A stretch of DNA of 64,000 nucleotides from Ctena decussata (GCA_963989385.1 OZ022511.1:1302001-1366000); one strand, 5' to 3'; positions 1 through 11,388 are shown, numbered from the stretch's first letter. The notes: generated by a model from the sequence alone, not told the origin. Translations and numbers: made by a program.

Positions 1-452
1 TATAGGTGGACCGATAATTTTTATCGGTCCACCGATAAGATTTATAGGTCCACCGATAAAATTAGCGGTCCACGTGTATATTTTTCATGACCCGTTTTGG
101 CGCTGATCTTTTATATCAAACAGCCAATCAGATGTCCTCTCTAGCTTATATTAATGCCTGATTGGTCTAACTGTATCGCTGCTCTTGTAAAATATACGAG
201 CAGTGATGATATCGGTCCACCGATAAAATTTATCGGTCCACCGATACTTTTACAGGTGCACCTGTAATTTTATCGATGCACCTATAAATTCTTAGTTTCG
301 GTGGACCAATAAAATATAGGTGGACCTAAAAAATAGCGGTCCACGTATAAGATTTATCGGTCCACCGAGAAAATTTACAGGTCCACCGCTAAAATTTAGC
401 GGTACACCTACATTCATTTATGGGTGGACCGGTATCGGTAGTTTTGACCCTT
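1..452. repeat. Palindromic satellite-like repeat (GGTCCACCGATAA motif)
   Basis: The segment is built from many direct and inverted copies of a short motif related to GGTCCACCGATAAAATT, in both orientations, so that neighbouring copies form hairpins. It is interrupted at about 70-210 by a unique stretch. The repeat runs off the left edge of the window, so its true length is unknown. No coding potential is seen. The following 453-848 is AT-rich and holds nothing I recognise. Confidence 0.8.
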
Positions 453-852
453 TTGGTACACCATAGAAGTAAATGGTACATCTTCAATGTTCTGGCTCCC
501 TGTGGAGCTTGAAGTTTACAAATAATACTTAAATTGTTAAGCTCTGAACAATTTTTTATCATTCTTTTATTTACCGTCTGTTTTAAAAGAAATATGAAGA
601 TTAAAATAAAAATAACTGACTCACAATTATCATAGATTGCAGCATCTCAAAAGACGGGAGCAAACTGACTTCAAGACAGATTGAAATAGCGTTACGTCTT
701 TGTTGTTTAATGTAGAATTGTTGTTGAAGTGTATTGAACATTTTCCCAAGCTGTATGTTTAAGACAAGAGTACTAAATCATCACATGATAATACATTTTT
801 ATACGTTCATTTCATTTGTTTAACGTTATTCGTACACACACTTCGTACTTAA

Positions 853-3283
853 GGTGGAATAGGACAAAACCAAAATTTTCAGGTTTCATGTAAAAAGAAC
901 CATGATCAAAACGTTCAGCATTTTCTGAATTACAGAACGATTTACTTTTAAGAGTGAAACATGTACTTCTTTTTCTGACACGTCATGAAAATGTGAGGGG
1001 TTCACGCTTTTTATGCAACATAAATAGCGCTCGATTTTTATATAATTTTCGCATTTGTTTTGCTCTCCGTAAAGATATCGTAATATATGTCATACTAAAG
1101 TGCGAGCCGTCAAGAGGCCTTTAAAGATGTGTCATTACTTCGTCCAAATACCGGTAGTTCCGCATTGTGTGCTGAATTAGGCAAATATAACATTTTATTA
1201 GCCACTAAATATTTCATAATTTCACATAAAAGCTTAGACGGAGAAAAAACGGGTCTGAAAAATATACCTGAAATATGTACATGTAATTTTTAAAATAATT
1301 CTAAGTTTTCACCGTGTAAATTTTTCACAAAGTAAATTTGTTTAACTATACCCCTGTTCCGATGATGTCATTTCCTTCAACGTCAATGAGTGGTTATTCC
1401 TAAGAATGTTTTCCAGTGAAATTTTAGTTTTTGTAAAACATTTACGATCTCTTCTACAGAATGTAACGGCACGAACAACGAAAAAAAAAACCTGAGTTAA
1501 TATCTTTTTCCGTCTTCCAGGGAGGAAGGTTTCAACTCGCCAGGGGTTCATTTTTGCAATGACATTTATTTTGCGTAAAATGACGTTTCGTTTATTGACT
1601 CTACGAACCACGTATTTCCTGGCGTCAATTACTTCAGAAAAAGTAAACCGGGAAAAATGAACCCCTGACCTGTTTGAACTCTTTTGTCTAGAAAATGGAA
1701 TGATATATTTCTTTATCTTTTTGTCGTTTTTCATTTTCATAGATTCTCTAGAATAACTTGTTTTATTGGAGTTAAAAGATAGGTCGGGAACCGCTCATAG
1801 CGCAAAAATTAGTTTGACGCTAAAATATCGACGTTATCTGAACAGGGGTATAATTTAAAAATTCTACTTTGAAAAATATTTACACGATAAAAGCTTAATA
1901 TTAATTCAACAATAATCTAACTTCGCATTTCATTTAAAGGGCAATTACTAAGAAATTGTACTGCATAATTTTAAAGCGAATTGATAGTGGAAAGAGAGAG
2001 GATTATAATGCAACAAACGGCATAGAAAAATTCCTATCCGTTCAAAAGTTATGCCAGTTTAAAACTCCAACGGCTCTTTTTTCCTACATGACTTGTCTCC
2101 CTTACTTTTTTTAAAGTATTTCTAACCACAATGCACTATTCTGTGATGTCATTGATGATTTTATTTTTTTAAATGAATTTTAAAACTAATTAACAACCTT
2201 TTATCTAAAGAGTAAATGATTTTTATCTTACAGTTTTGATTATTTTAATCTTTATTTTTAGCTGGGTAATTTATTGGGAATGTTCATTCACCAATTTAAA
2301 TTTTATTTGAAATTTAAATTGAATTTAAAACAAGTTTAAAAACAGATTTTAAAACATTTTCTTTTACTTCAGTGCACAAAAGTCATTGTCAGAGACCTAT
2401 CTAACAGATCTAAAACTACTATGTTCGGTTATATATACTGACAAGCATGTAAATTGAAATTAACAAATTTTAATTAAATATTTAAATTTGAAAATTTAAC
2501 TGCTTAAATTGCAAATATAAGCAATATTTTGCATTTGGCCAGTTTTTATAAGTGTCACTAATAATACAATACAATTTTTTACCATTTTGGAACGTCAAAC
2601 AAGAAAATATTCGACAATTAAAAAAACTTTAAATCAATTTAAAATTTCAGTGTTCATCGATGACGTCATCGAAGGCCTCATGAATATTAATGAGGCAGCT
2701 CAAAATGATTGTCAGATGGCATTAAATTTACAAACTCAACTCTTTATATCTCGAAGACTATTACTGATATTTTGATGCGGTTTTCGATACTCAGTTGCTT
2801 AGAGAAAACTGCTTACATTTCTCGTAATAAAAAACCCCTTATAATTGACCTTTAAACATATCAAAATGTGAGACAGATATTTCGGAGACGTTTTTTCTCT
2901 ATTTCAATTTTTACGTGACAAAAACGCAAATTTCAACAGCTAAAGATAATTAACTTTTGCATCAATTCAATCGTAATGCAAACATATTAGGCAGAAAATA
3001 TAGCATAGCTTTATGGACCTCTTGACGGCACGCACTTTGGTATGAAATTTATTTCAATACTTCAACAGACTGCAGAGCAATGTTGATTAATGCGTATATC
3101 TGAAGGCTATATATTTTGCGTGAAAAACGTCAAACCATCACATTTTCGCGACGTAATTTATATAGGAATTGTTTGTTTCATACTCAAAAGAAAGTTATTT
3201 AGTGGGTCACAAATGTTTGAGTTTTTTTATGACATGATGTTTTTGACTAGAAAACTGAACATTTTGGTTTTGTCTGTTTCACC
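853..3283. mobile_element. Non-autonomous TIR DNA transposon with TTAA target duplication
   Basis: The ends are inverted repeats: GGTGGAATAGGACAAAACC at the left pairs with a diverged complement, GGTTTTGTCTGTTTCACC, at the right. The similarity continues inward for roughly 250 bp, with GTGCGAGCCGTCAAGAGG at about 1100 matching CCTCTTGACGGCACGCAC at about 3020. TTAA flanks both ends (849-852 and 3284-3287). A TTAA target is typical of piggyBac and Kolobok elements; I cannot choose between them from the ends alone. No transposase is visible inside, so it is non-autonomous or decayed. Confidence 0.75.
1351..1848. mobile_element. Nested 498-bp TIR element (MITE) with TATA flanks
   Basis: CCCCTGTTCCGATGATGTC at the left is matched by an inverted copy at the right (GAACAGGGG preceded by a similar stretch), about 16 of 19 positions. 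The direct flanks are TATA on both sides (1347-1350 and 1849-1852), consistent with a four-base target duplication. It sits inside the larger TTAA-flanked element and is therefore younger. An open frame of 132 codons on the minus strand inside it has no recognisable protein similarity and is probably chance. Confidence 0.6.
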
Positions 3284-3287
3284 TTAA

Positions 3288-4073
3288 CGTCACTACTGTC
3301 ATAGATTACGCCAGGAATTTTGTTTATCAAATAGTCAAATAAATACTGGCTCCTCTAACGACAGGAATCAAACACACTTTAACTCGACTTTTGACAAAGA
3401 CCACCCAATATCTAATATCTAATATTAAGGTGTCTCGATGATAGGGTACACTTATGATGATTGTTCAAACTGACCAGTGCTGCTATATGCTTCTTGTGCA
3501 AATGGATGAATGCGCCTGTTCCGGACCTTCAAATTCACTATGCCAGAAGTGCATGTTTTGAATTCCTTAGAATTATAGAAATATTATTTCCAAACAATAA
3601 AATAGAAATACTTTGGCAATATTTATTTTCTTGGTAAGTACGGCCTATATGCTGGGTCTGGCGCGTAAAAAAATAAAATGTGTCCCACTTATCCCACTGT
3701 CCCAGTTCCCCCAATTTACCCTTATAATAAAAATCTTGAAAAAAAAAAGGAATAGGCTTTTTTGAGAAGTGACAGGATTGCCCATAAAAATACGATTTTG
3801 TTGCTGGTTCCCCGTTGAGCAATGAAATAACGCAAGAGCGAGACAAGCTTTCCCTCACATTGTATTTTAATCAGCTATTAAACGTCTGTCCATTGTATAT
3901 TTACCACCTGTGCCTCGTATTTTAACCATGTAATATTTTTTTACGGTAGACACGTTTAACCCTTGTTTGGCAAGTGGACTTGTCCATCATTTTCAATTTA
4001 ATGAATCCATTTCCAGTTTTAAGGGTTTCTAGTGGACGTTTTTCATTTGTGTTGTATTTTTCATAGAAACTTC
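3288..4073. other. No gene recognised
   Basis: AT-rich non-coding DNA. Small open frames occur but none shows a codon pattern, domain or splice structure that I can support. Confidence 0.5.
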
Positions 4074-4160
4074 TGTAAGCAAACAGTGTTGATCCTGTTC
4101 AGGGGCATCTGAACTGGGTCTACACTGTTTAACTTTGTCCCCCAAACGGGTTTCCAGTCT
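4074..4160. repeat. Short palindromic repeat, AGACCCAGATCAG family, diverged
   Basis: The segment AAGCAAACAGTGTTGATCCTG...CTGAACTGGGTCTACACTGTTT...AAACGGGTTTCCAGT recurs at 5861-5960 in nearly the same form. Its halves are imperfect inverted repeats. Related shorter hairpins occur at 21380-21440, 38237-38304 and 44976-45042. No coding capacity. Confidence 0.6.
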
Positions 4161-4193
4161 AAAGTCAATGGCCATAAATATTTGAGCCGCGAC

Positions 4194-4419
4194 ACGAGAA
4201 AACCAACAAAGTGGTTGTGCGCCCAGCGCAGACTGAGATCAGCCTGCGCAACAGCCTAGTCCGATCAGACTCTTTGCTAAGTGCTTAAAGGGTACCTAAG
4301 GGCCTAAGCTACCTTCATGCAGACGGTGAAGACTCTGATCAGACTGGGCGGATGCCCAGGCTGATCTGAGTCTGCGCTGGGCGCACAACCACATTGTTGG
4401 TTTTCTCGCGTCACGGCTC
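4194..4419. mobile_element. Foldback MITE, GAGCCGCGACACGAGA family, copy 1
   Basis: The ends are GAGCCGCGACACGAGAAAAC and its near-perfect complement. The two halves fold on each other over most of their length, including GCGCAGACTGAGATCAGCCTG-like arms. Four-base direct repeats ATTT flank it (4190-4193 and 4420-4423). Six other copies of this family are in the window (14806, 17788, 23184, 38718, 40993, 43720), several with AT-rich four-base duplications. Confidence 0.85.
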
Positions 4420-4679
4420 ATTTCATCAAATTCTGAATCCCCACTGATGACTTGCATGTACTTTCAAGTTTACTTTTTAATTTATTGTGGGTGAAAAAAC
4501 TTAAGTTATCATGATGAAACTTATATGAAAATAAACTAAAATAAATCCTACAATAAAATGTAATTAAACTCATTACAATGTAATATTATAACTAGAAACA
4601 GATGTCCCCCCACTCCCACCAGCCCATTCCCATTCCCTCTAATCCTAAATAAGTGTGTTCCCATCTTCTTAAAACTTTG

Positions 4680-5175
4680 CTATGTTTCGCATTTTAAGTC
4701 CTCCTGTGAACCTGAAAACGATGTCAAGGTCATCAAAATCAAAAACAGCTCGTAAAGTTTGCCTAAATGATATACCTCTCAAAGTTTGGAGCATATCCAT
4801 CAACTGGCTCAAAAGATATCTTACATACAAGACTATGACCTTGAAAAGGGGATCAGGGTCACCAAACACTAATGCCACAATGATATATCAATGCAAGTCC
4901 AATGAATATCAATCCATTGGTTGCAGAAATATCTCATTTTTAGGAAAACAATATTGCGATTTGTAAGTTGGCTTTGACCTTGAAAATAAAGTCAAGGTCA
5001 CCAAAACATAGTCAACTCTTGAGATTGTCCCACAGGTGGAAATATTGCCAAAGGTTAAAGAGATATATCCATTTTAGTCAAATTTTCATATATTTAAGTC
5101 CTCCTGTGACCTTGAAAATAAGGTCAAAGTCACCAAAATCTAATCAGCTCTTAAGCTTGTCCCAATAATACATCC
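4680..5175. repeat. Degenerate tandem repeat with TGACCTTGAAAA units
   Basis: Units of roughly 110-150 bp recur with the core 'tgaccttgaaaa...aaggtcaccaaa...cagctc'. Related arrays occur at 37390-38040 and 39990-40870. The two frames open through it are a consequence of the repeat and not a gene. Confidence 0.65.
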
Positions 5176-5256
5176 GTGGAAGTTAGGAAACTGTCACGCT
5201 GACGCCGACACCCGTGTGTGTGTGGGGTGGGGGGGGGGATATATAAAAATGTTGCT

Positions 5257-5434
5257 CTTTGAAGATGATCAAAATTTTCGAAAAACATTTTGTACATTGA
5301 CGTTAATGGCGAAGTCGCCAAAATTTAACCGAATCATAACACCACCTTTGAAGATGATCAAAATTTTCGAAAAACATTTTGTACATTGACGTTAATGGCG
5401 AAGTCGCCAAAATTTAACCGAATCATAACACCAC
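5257..5434. repeat. Perfect tandem duplication, 89-bp unit x2
   Basis: The segment starting CTTTGAAGATGATCAAAATT at 5257 is repeated without visible change from 5346. Identity of the copies points to a recent duplication. A G-run precedes it at about 5225-5240. The following 5435-5860 holds nothing I recognise. Confidence 0.95.
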
Positions 5435-5860
5435 GTGGTTTCAGAGAGTTACAACTTTGTTGTCGGGCGAGGAACAATAATGGAGCATTAGTATAAATAG
5501 CTCCAGTAATCTCGCTTTCTATCGGTATATTTTTCTTTTAAATTGCATGAATATCTTTGCACACTGAAAATTGCATGTGAGTCAATGGGAATTCGGAATT
5601 TGATGAAATACTTTTGGCCACTGACTGTAAAAATGGTAACAACGCAAAATGTAGGAAACAGAAAACTGATAATTTCCGTTCTATTTAATATCGTTCAAAC
5701 AGCATATTATGTCGTTTAAAAGAAAGAATAAGTCGTTTAAACGAGATTTTTTGATGTTTTGATTTCCGTTCTAATTCTCTTGTATCAATTTCTTTTCTGA
5801 TAAATATCGGAAAGGAAATGTCCCTTCCTGGGTTCCGTACTTAAGCCTGCATTTGATTTC

Positions 5861-5960
5861 TGTAAGCAAAACGTGTAGACCCTGATCTGACGCCGCGTTT
5901 TGCGGCGTCTGAACTGGGTCTGCACTGTTTGCATAAGTCCCTAAAACGGGTTTCCAGTAT
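5861..5960. repeat. Short palindromic repeat, AGACCCAGATCAG family
   Basis: Near copy of 4074-4160. The centre CGCCGCGTTTTGCGGCG is a strong hairpin, flanked by the inverted pair GTGTAGACCCTGATCTG and its partner CTGAACTGGGTCTGCAC. Confidence 0.7.
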
Positions 5961-6046
5961 AAAAAGGATTAAAAACGCAAAATGTAGAAAACGGAAAACT
6001 GCTAACTACAACCTCCAACTGATATCAATGAAAACAAATTACAATA

Positions 6047-6921
6047 CGAGGGGTGATTGAAAAGTACAGGGCTGGGCCATGTTTTGAAAACTTTAGAGTG
6101 GATTGGAGTTATTGATTCCAAATAGCCATTCTACAGAGCAACAATCACCAAATTTCGGGAATTTATCTTAAATATCAATTGAATAACCCTTCTCCTTTTA
6201 CAGTTATCCCCATGAGTGCACTGTATAACTCTTTGACCGACCATAACTTTAGCAGAGATAAACATTTTGCAATTTTTTGCAAATATATGTCCTACAGCAT
6301 TCCGGTAATTGATGATATATGCAAACATATATTATTCCATTTCAGAATAAAATGCAAAATTTGAATTTTCAGGAAGTGTGTATTTTGAGAGTTTCTGCAG
6401 ATAGTGCATGTCCGAGTCGCATGCTCTGGGTGGATATATTTTAACTCTTTTTTGACGAAAATCCTGTAAGATGTCAATGTTTATTTGTGTGTAAACATTG
6501 TTTGGTTTTGCTCACAATGTTCTTAATAAACACGAAAGTAGGATATAGGTCACTAAATTTCTGGGTTGCAATATTTAAGGGCTTACGGTAAGCCACCAGA
6601 TGCCAAAATATTACGTTTTTTTTCATCAAACCATTGACAAATTATCATATTCGCATGTACTACAACAAGAACCATTTAAATCTTGTAGAATGTGAAGAAT
6701 GAATTTTCAAAGTAATAGAAGGCAAATAGATTTTAAATGTTATATTTAAAATATGCCACCCCTGTTATGTTTAAGGCGCTGTCAAAAGGACAGCTTTAGC
6801 CAAATACTTTTGAAACATCCACCAAAAGCTAGTGAATGACAACTAATTGCATTCGTGCTAAGCACGCATGCGCAGATTCACTAGAAGTTCCTTAGGCTCA
6901 GAACTTTTCAATCGTCCCTCG
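6047..6921. mobile_element. Non-autonomous mariner-type element
   Basis: Terminal inverted repeats CGAGGGGTGATTGAAAAGT and its complement ACTTTTCAATCGTCCCTCG (with one indel) are bounded by TA on both sides (6045-6046 and 6922-6923). This is the insertion signature of Tc1/mariner elements. The ends resemble those of the coding mariner at 42080-43344 (CGAGGGGAGTTC). No intact transposase is present in the 875 bp, so it is an internally deleted or decayed copy. Confidence 0.75.
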
Positions 6922-6923
6922 TA

Positions 6924-7686
6924 TAAAATGAGCAGATGCCCTTAGTGGGCTTAGTAAATTACTTGTAAACACCGCCATTCTTGTTCGTTGCACACTTTGC
7001 CTGATAGCAGTTATTTCTGGAACTTTTATTAAGAATACTTTAGCGCTCTGTAGGATAATGACATGCTATAGTCTTCAAAAGCTTTCTTTCGACGAACTCT
7101 TAAGAAAATTTGAACTTTCGACCTCAGAAGATAAGTAAGGAAAATTATTATAAGAGCAGCTAATTAGAGGAAAATGAAATAATTAGTGATTTGGTCGTAC
7201 AATATCTAACATAAAATATCTGAACTAAGTACATGTTTACAGCTAATTTCTGATCAGAAGGTTCAAAGTTTTACCATTCATTTTTGTATCATGACTTATT
7301 TTCTTTCTCCTTGAGGTTGTCCGTTTATTAACTTTATCAATTTGCACGATAAGAATTTTCCGAAGAACAACTACAAAGCGAAACAGCGTGACAACACTAA
7401 TCTCTGAAATAATATAAAACTATGTACTAAGAACATGCATACAATCGGATTCGTTTCCTAAAATAAGTTTAAACAACTACGAAATTGAACGACATGCTCA
7501 ACTCTATCATGTTTATATTTACTTGAAATATTTTCATCCTTACAAATATTTTAGATCTCAAAACTAACCAATATTCTATAATATCATAACCGCTATTTCA
7601 GAATAAGGATGTTATATAGGCCTGACTTTGCACTGTATGTTGTAACATCAAAATTTCCCCTCCGGTAAGTTGATATTGGAATAAAA
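6924..7686. other. No gene recognised
   Basis: Unique-looking AT-rich sequence without open frames, splice patterns or repeats that I can support. Confidence 0.45.
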
Positions 7687-7836
7687 GAATCTATCATGGG
7701 TGTTACCCCCCCCCCCCGTAGGTGTGGATAGAAAAACCCGTCACGAGGGTCACTGGCTTGCCGAGTGATGCCGAACCGTGATCCCGAGTGACGGATTTTT
7801 CTATCCACAACTCACAGTCACACCCATGATAGATAC
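7687..7836. repeat. Long hairpin with GGCTTGCCGAG tip (GTGACGGATTTTTCTATCC family)
   Basis: Arms TATCATGGGTGT and GTGGATAGAAAAACCCGTCAC pair with their complements on the right. The tip reads TGGCTTGCCGAGTGATGCCG. A C-run at about 7706-7717 expands the left arm. Family members with the same arms lie at 11389-11475, 11799-11938 and 62766-62908. It is followed by an ACGTCA-rich module (7837-8152). Confidence 0.85.
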
Positions 7837-8152
7837 TTTTTCTTGCACACCACGTTTTCTTTTAACTTCAGAACTTGTTAAAATGCGTAATTCTAGTGCT
7901 TGAGAGGTTTCAATTTCATTTAGAAAGAATGCGCCGCTTTCAACGTCCGCCATTCGGCTCTTTACGTCAACGACTGGCGTGCATAAACTGACGTCATGTT
8001 TACCGTCTTCGTGACGTCATCATCTAAAATGCCAACGTCACCTATTAACGCAGGTACGTGAGCTCTATACAACCAATGCATTGGCAGCTCAAGATTTTTA
8101 TCCGGTCCTGAGTCAGATGACATGGGTAAAATTATAACAATCAATCTAGAAT
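7837..8152 (-). repeat. ACGTCA-rich module of the foldback family
   Basis: The segment runs from the hairpin through ...CACCACGTTTTCTTTTAAC...TGGCGTGCATAAACTGACGTCA...GTGACGTCATCATC... to TTTTTATCCGGTCCTGAGTC. It is the inverted form of 11530-11795 and 62334-62600, and the same orientation as 11950-12240. It contains at least two perfect TGACGTCA sites (about 7989 and 8012) and a CCAAT motif. It looks like a regulatory-type sequence carried by a mobile or duplicated repeat; function is not shown. Confidence 0.7.
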
Positions 8153-8246
8153 AGGGAAATCTCACCCGAGGGGTCGGAATTTCAACCAGGGACGAGGCTT
8201 GCCGAGTCCCTGGTTGAAATTCCGACCCCGAGGGTGAGATTTTCCT
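8153..8246. repeat. Long hairpin, different arms, GAGGCTTGCCGAG tip
   Basis: The arms AAATCTCACCCGAGGGGTCGG and GAATTTCAACCAGGGAC pair almost perfectly with the right half. The tip is GACGAGGCTTGCCGAGTC. The arms share no sequence with the 7687 hairpin but the tip is the same. The region 8247-8672 that follows contains CACGTCACGCGCGTC (about 8504) and GTGACGTCATT (about 8561) but no gene. Confidence 0.9.
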
Positions 8247-8696
8247 AACCTACATGGACTGGCTCATGATGGATTATTATTCTCCCACTGATAGCGAATG
8301 TTAAACCTCAAATCGGATTAGGCTTCAGAACAGGAAAATTCTAACTTTTTAACAAGTGATCTGAAGTAAAGTTAGAACCAACTAGTCTGTTTATCGGGTC
8401 CTAAAATGTGTGCAAACTGTGTATGCACCTTAAAAAATGGAAAACACGATGTGTGGACTATTTTATCTTCCAGATGGCGAAAAAAAAATGCAGCTTAGCC
8501 TTTCACGTCACGCGCGTCAAGTATGCTAGCGACGTTTTATAACCGGTTTTAGTGACGTCATTAAAATTGAGTGACATCACAAACCCATGATCTGCTATCA
8601 AACGTCATCCTACATGCTGTTCATTTAAAATTAAAGTATTAGTCAAAAAATGAAAAAGTCTGGTTGCTAATACAGTGGACTCGATAGTATCGGATC

Positions 8697-9550
8697 TATT
8701 CTATTCTATTCTATTCTATCCCATAACCTTACAAGGTCGTTGGGGCACCACAGCTGACTTCCAAACAATCCCTTTCCACCTTGTCCTGTCTTCAGCTTTC
8801 CTAGTTGAGCTGGCAAAGTCCATTCCTGTCCACTCCTTGACATTGTCTTCCCACCTCTTCTTCTGTCTACCTCTTCTTCTGTTTCCTTTCATTGTGCCCT
8901 GAAGAATTGTCTTTGCTAAACCAGAAGACCTTGAGACGTGGCCAAACCACCTTAGTTTCCGTTTCTTGACCAGCGTCAGGAGTGCATCATATTCTCCAAT
9001 GGCTGCTTGAATCTTCCTGCGAACCTCCTCATTGGTTATAAAGTCCTTGTACGAAATGTTCAGTAACCTTCGGTAGCATCTCATCTCAAAGGCTTGCGTT
9101 CTTTTCTCTAACTCTGCTGCCAAGGTCTATGATTCACAGGCATACAGAAATATGGAAATGACAAGGGAGCGCATAAGTTTCACCTTTGATCCAAGAGATA
9201 TGTTGTTATCTCTCCAAATTGGTTTCAGCTTGGTAAGAGCTGAAGTGGCTTGTGCAATCCTTGAGAGAACCTCCTGTTTTGAGCCCTCATCTGAGACAAC
9301 TGCTCCAAGGTATTTGAAGGAGCCCCGGTAGCTCAGTGGGTTAAGCGCTGGCCTACTGACCTAGCGGACCCGGGTTCGAATCCCGCTCGAGGCGAGAATC
9401 TTTCCTACCGTAAACGAGGTTCCATTGCACACAGCCTTTCATTATCATCGTCCCATCGTCCTGATATGACTGAAATACTGTTGAAAAGGACGTAAAATCG
9501 CAAGTCATCCATCCATCCATCCAAGGTATTTGAAACTGCTTACAGTATCC
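8697..9550 (-). mobile_element. 5'-truncated RTE-like LINE fragment, interrupted by a SINE
   Basis: Reading the minus strand, it encodes the C-terminal part of a LINE reverse-transcriptase protein, with RCYRRLLNISYKDFITNEEV and LRWFGHVSRSSGLAKTILQG, then ends in an (AGAAT)n tail at 8697-8721. An 11-bp target duplication AGTATCGGATC flanks it (8686-8696 and 9551-9561). The same protein tail is found at 15911, 38836 and 41486. The reading frame ends prematurely at the inner junction near 9124, and the insertion at 9319-9520 splits the rest. It is a dead copy. Confidence 0.85.
9319..9520 (+). mobile_element. tRNA-derived SINE
   Basis: A tRNA-like head contains an A-box-like TAGCTCAGTGGGTTAAGCGC (from about 9329) and a B box GGTTCGAATCC (9373-9383). 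A body ending TACTGTTGAAAAGGACGTAA and an (ATCC)n tail follow. A 14-bp target duplication CCAAGGTATTTGAA flanks it (9305-9318 and 9521-9534). RNA polymerase III would be expected to transcribe an active source copy from the internal boxes. It is inserted inside the LINE fragment, so it is the youngest layer here. Confidence 0.92.
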
Positions 9551-10696
9551 AGTATCGGATCAACTTCAATAAAACTCCTGTTTTGTTGTATGTGAATGCT
9601 AAAATTATGTATGTTATGACACATAACAATTGCAAAGTATCCCTCGTATCCATCCATGTTAAAATATTTACGAAATTTATTCCTTTAAGGGGAGATAACC
9701 TATCCAGACTTACAGGAGGGTCTTACTACAATAACGAATCAGGTGTGACAGTATCGGATCATATGATATTATTTTATAGGAGAGTTCCTCTGAGGCATGC
9801 TACCAACCTTCTTAGCTTCAATAATTTTGCTACATAAACAGTTGGAACTATTAAACTCTCAGAGAAAACTTTTACGGCCTTTCAATGATATATTTCACGT
9901 GGTTCTTCACCAGCAACGGTTATTTCTGTTAAATAAAAGTTGAATGTATAGAAAAGTACAAGCATGCCAAAAGTTCCTAACTCAGTAGCCCCCTACGCCC
10001 CGTAGCTCGGAACTACTCAAACAGTAAAGATCATTATCTGCCTTTGCAAAGTGTAGACCCTGATAAGACCATAGTGTCACGGTGATTTTCCTCCTTAACA
10101 TTGATATTTCAATGCAATCAGTGTATAAACACTTCATGGTCATTCAACGAGTTCTCCGGCATTAATCGGAGTCTACACAGTGTACAGATGTCCATCCTAT
10201 GAACGTCAGTCATTATTGGGTTCACAACACACATGCGAGCTGATCTCGAATGTTTCTTCAGAATGTTTAGCAGAAGCTTAGTTGTGCTACGCATAACCTT
10301 CATTATCATACGCTAGCGTGTGGGGAGTGGGATGGGGGATATTTTACATAAAGGATGTTGTCTTAGTTTTATGCTGAACTTGTTTGAAAGAAGACACAGC
10401 AGCCACTAAGGTAGTTGATTTATGATTTGTGTTCATCATCAGACCATACATCCAACATACAGTTTTCCAGCTGAGGCCTGTATTTCAGTTCAAGTAATAT
10501 AATGATCAGTTACTATGGCACAGCGGTGCCCCACTTTTCAAGTCTTTAGCTTCATCAAATACTGGGATGTCACAAAAATAATGACTGCTTGCAATTTTAG
10601 GGATGCCAGGACACATTATAAAGCAAAATTGGTTTGAATCGCCTATTCTAATGCACTTACGAATATAACGCGACGTCTGATTGGATAACGTCAAAA

Positions 10697-10732
10697 ATTT
10701 GCGACAGTATATCCTGCAATATACTGTCGCAA
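10697..10732. repeat. Short perfect hairpin TTGCGACAGTATA
   Basis: TTGCGACAGTATA and TATACTGTCGCAA are separated by eight bases. The surroundings (10660-10790) are rich in ACGTC/ACGTCA and contain ATTGG boxes. Confidence 0.8.
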
Positions 10733-10856
10733 ACCCGACGTCAATATGAAACGTCACTTCTCATTGGCTGACGTTTGGTTTAACGTTGCTGAAATCGCTT
10801 TCTTTGGATGTACATTAGTACACTTTGAGAGGTGAAAATATGTAAAAGTGCATTAG

Positions 10857-11027
10857 AATGGGGATAACTGTGTGGAAAATTGTCATTTGGGGAGGCAAAT
10901 CGTCGGTTTTATGGTCACAAATTGCGTTTTACGGCGGCGCGCCAGCGGAGCCGTAAAACGAAATTTCCGACCATAATACCGACGATTTACCTCCCCAAAT
11001 GACAATTTTGAATAAAGTTATCCCCTA
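10857..11027. repeat. Long hairpin with GC-rich tip
   Basis: The arms GGGGATAACT, AAAATTGTCATTTGGGGAGG and GTTTTACGGC pair with the right half. The tip GGCGCGCCAGCGGAGCC is a GC-rich variant of the tips seen elsewhere. It lies inside the pogo-like element and directly downstream of an ACGTCA/CCAAT cluster (10667-10780). Confidence 0.85.
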
Positions 11028-11388
11028 ATTGGTAGAATAGTTTAGATAACCGAAATCTATTTTGGGGGTAACAAGCAAAAGGCAAAATGAAAGCGCCGTT
11101 GAAGAGGGACTAAGCTTTTCAACAACTCTGATTTGTTTCACAGCTGCAGATTTCAATCGAATTTATCACCCTGCACTTTGCCATTGGTCTAGTTTGATGA
11201 CTGTAATATAATGGTAAAAAATGTTTACTTCATTTGTGAAAAAAATGGGTGATAACTTACAAGTGATCCGATACTGTCGATGATCCGATACTGTCGAGTC
11301 CACTGTATAAGAAAGATGTTGCCAGGAGTAAGATAGAAGTTTCTTATATGAGCTGAGGGCCTATCTTATGTAAGCAAAGTTGGAAGAA

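Larger units (their letters stand above)
8673..11305. mobile_element. pogo/Tc1-like TIR element carrying nested LINE and SINE
   Basis: The left end CAGTGGACTCGATAGTATCG and the right end CGATACTGTCGAGTCCACTG are inverted repeats over 24 bp with one mismatch, flanked by TA (8671-8672 and 11306-11307). A further internal copy of the subterminal motif AGTATCGGATC lies near 9747, and the right end has it twice. CAGT ends with TA duplication are typical of the Tc1/mariner/pogo superfamily. No transposase is recognisable, so it is non-autonomous. It was later entered by a LINE (8697-9550). Confidence 0.75.

Noticed and set aside
1342..1740. 132-codon minus-strand open frame
   Set aside because: It lies inside a MITE-like nested element, is rich in Lys/Arg from AT-rich sequence, and has no recognisable domain.
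9319..9400. Functional tRNA gene
   Set aside because: It has A and B boxes, but the acceptor stem does not pair and the sequence continues into a SINE body with tail and target duplication.
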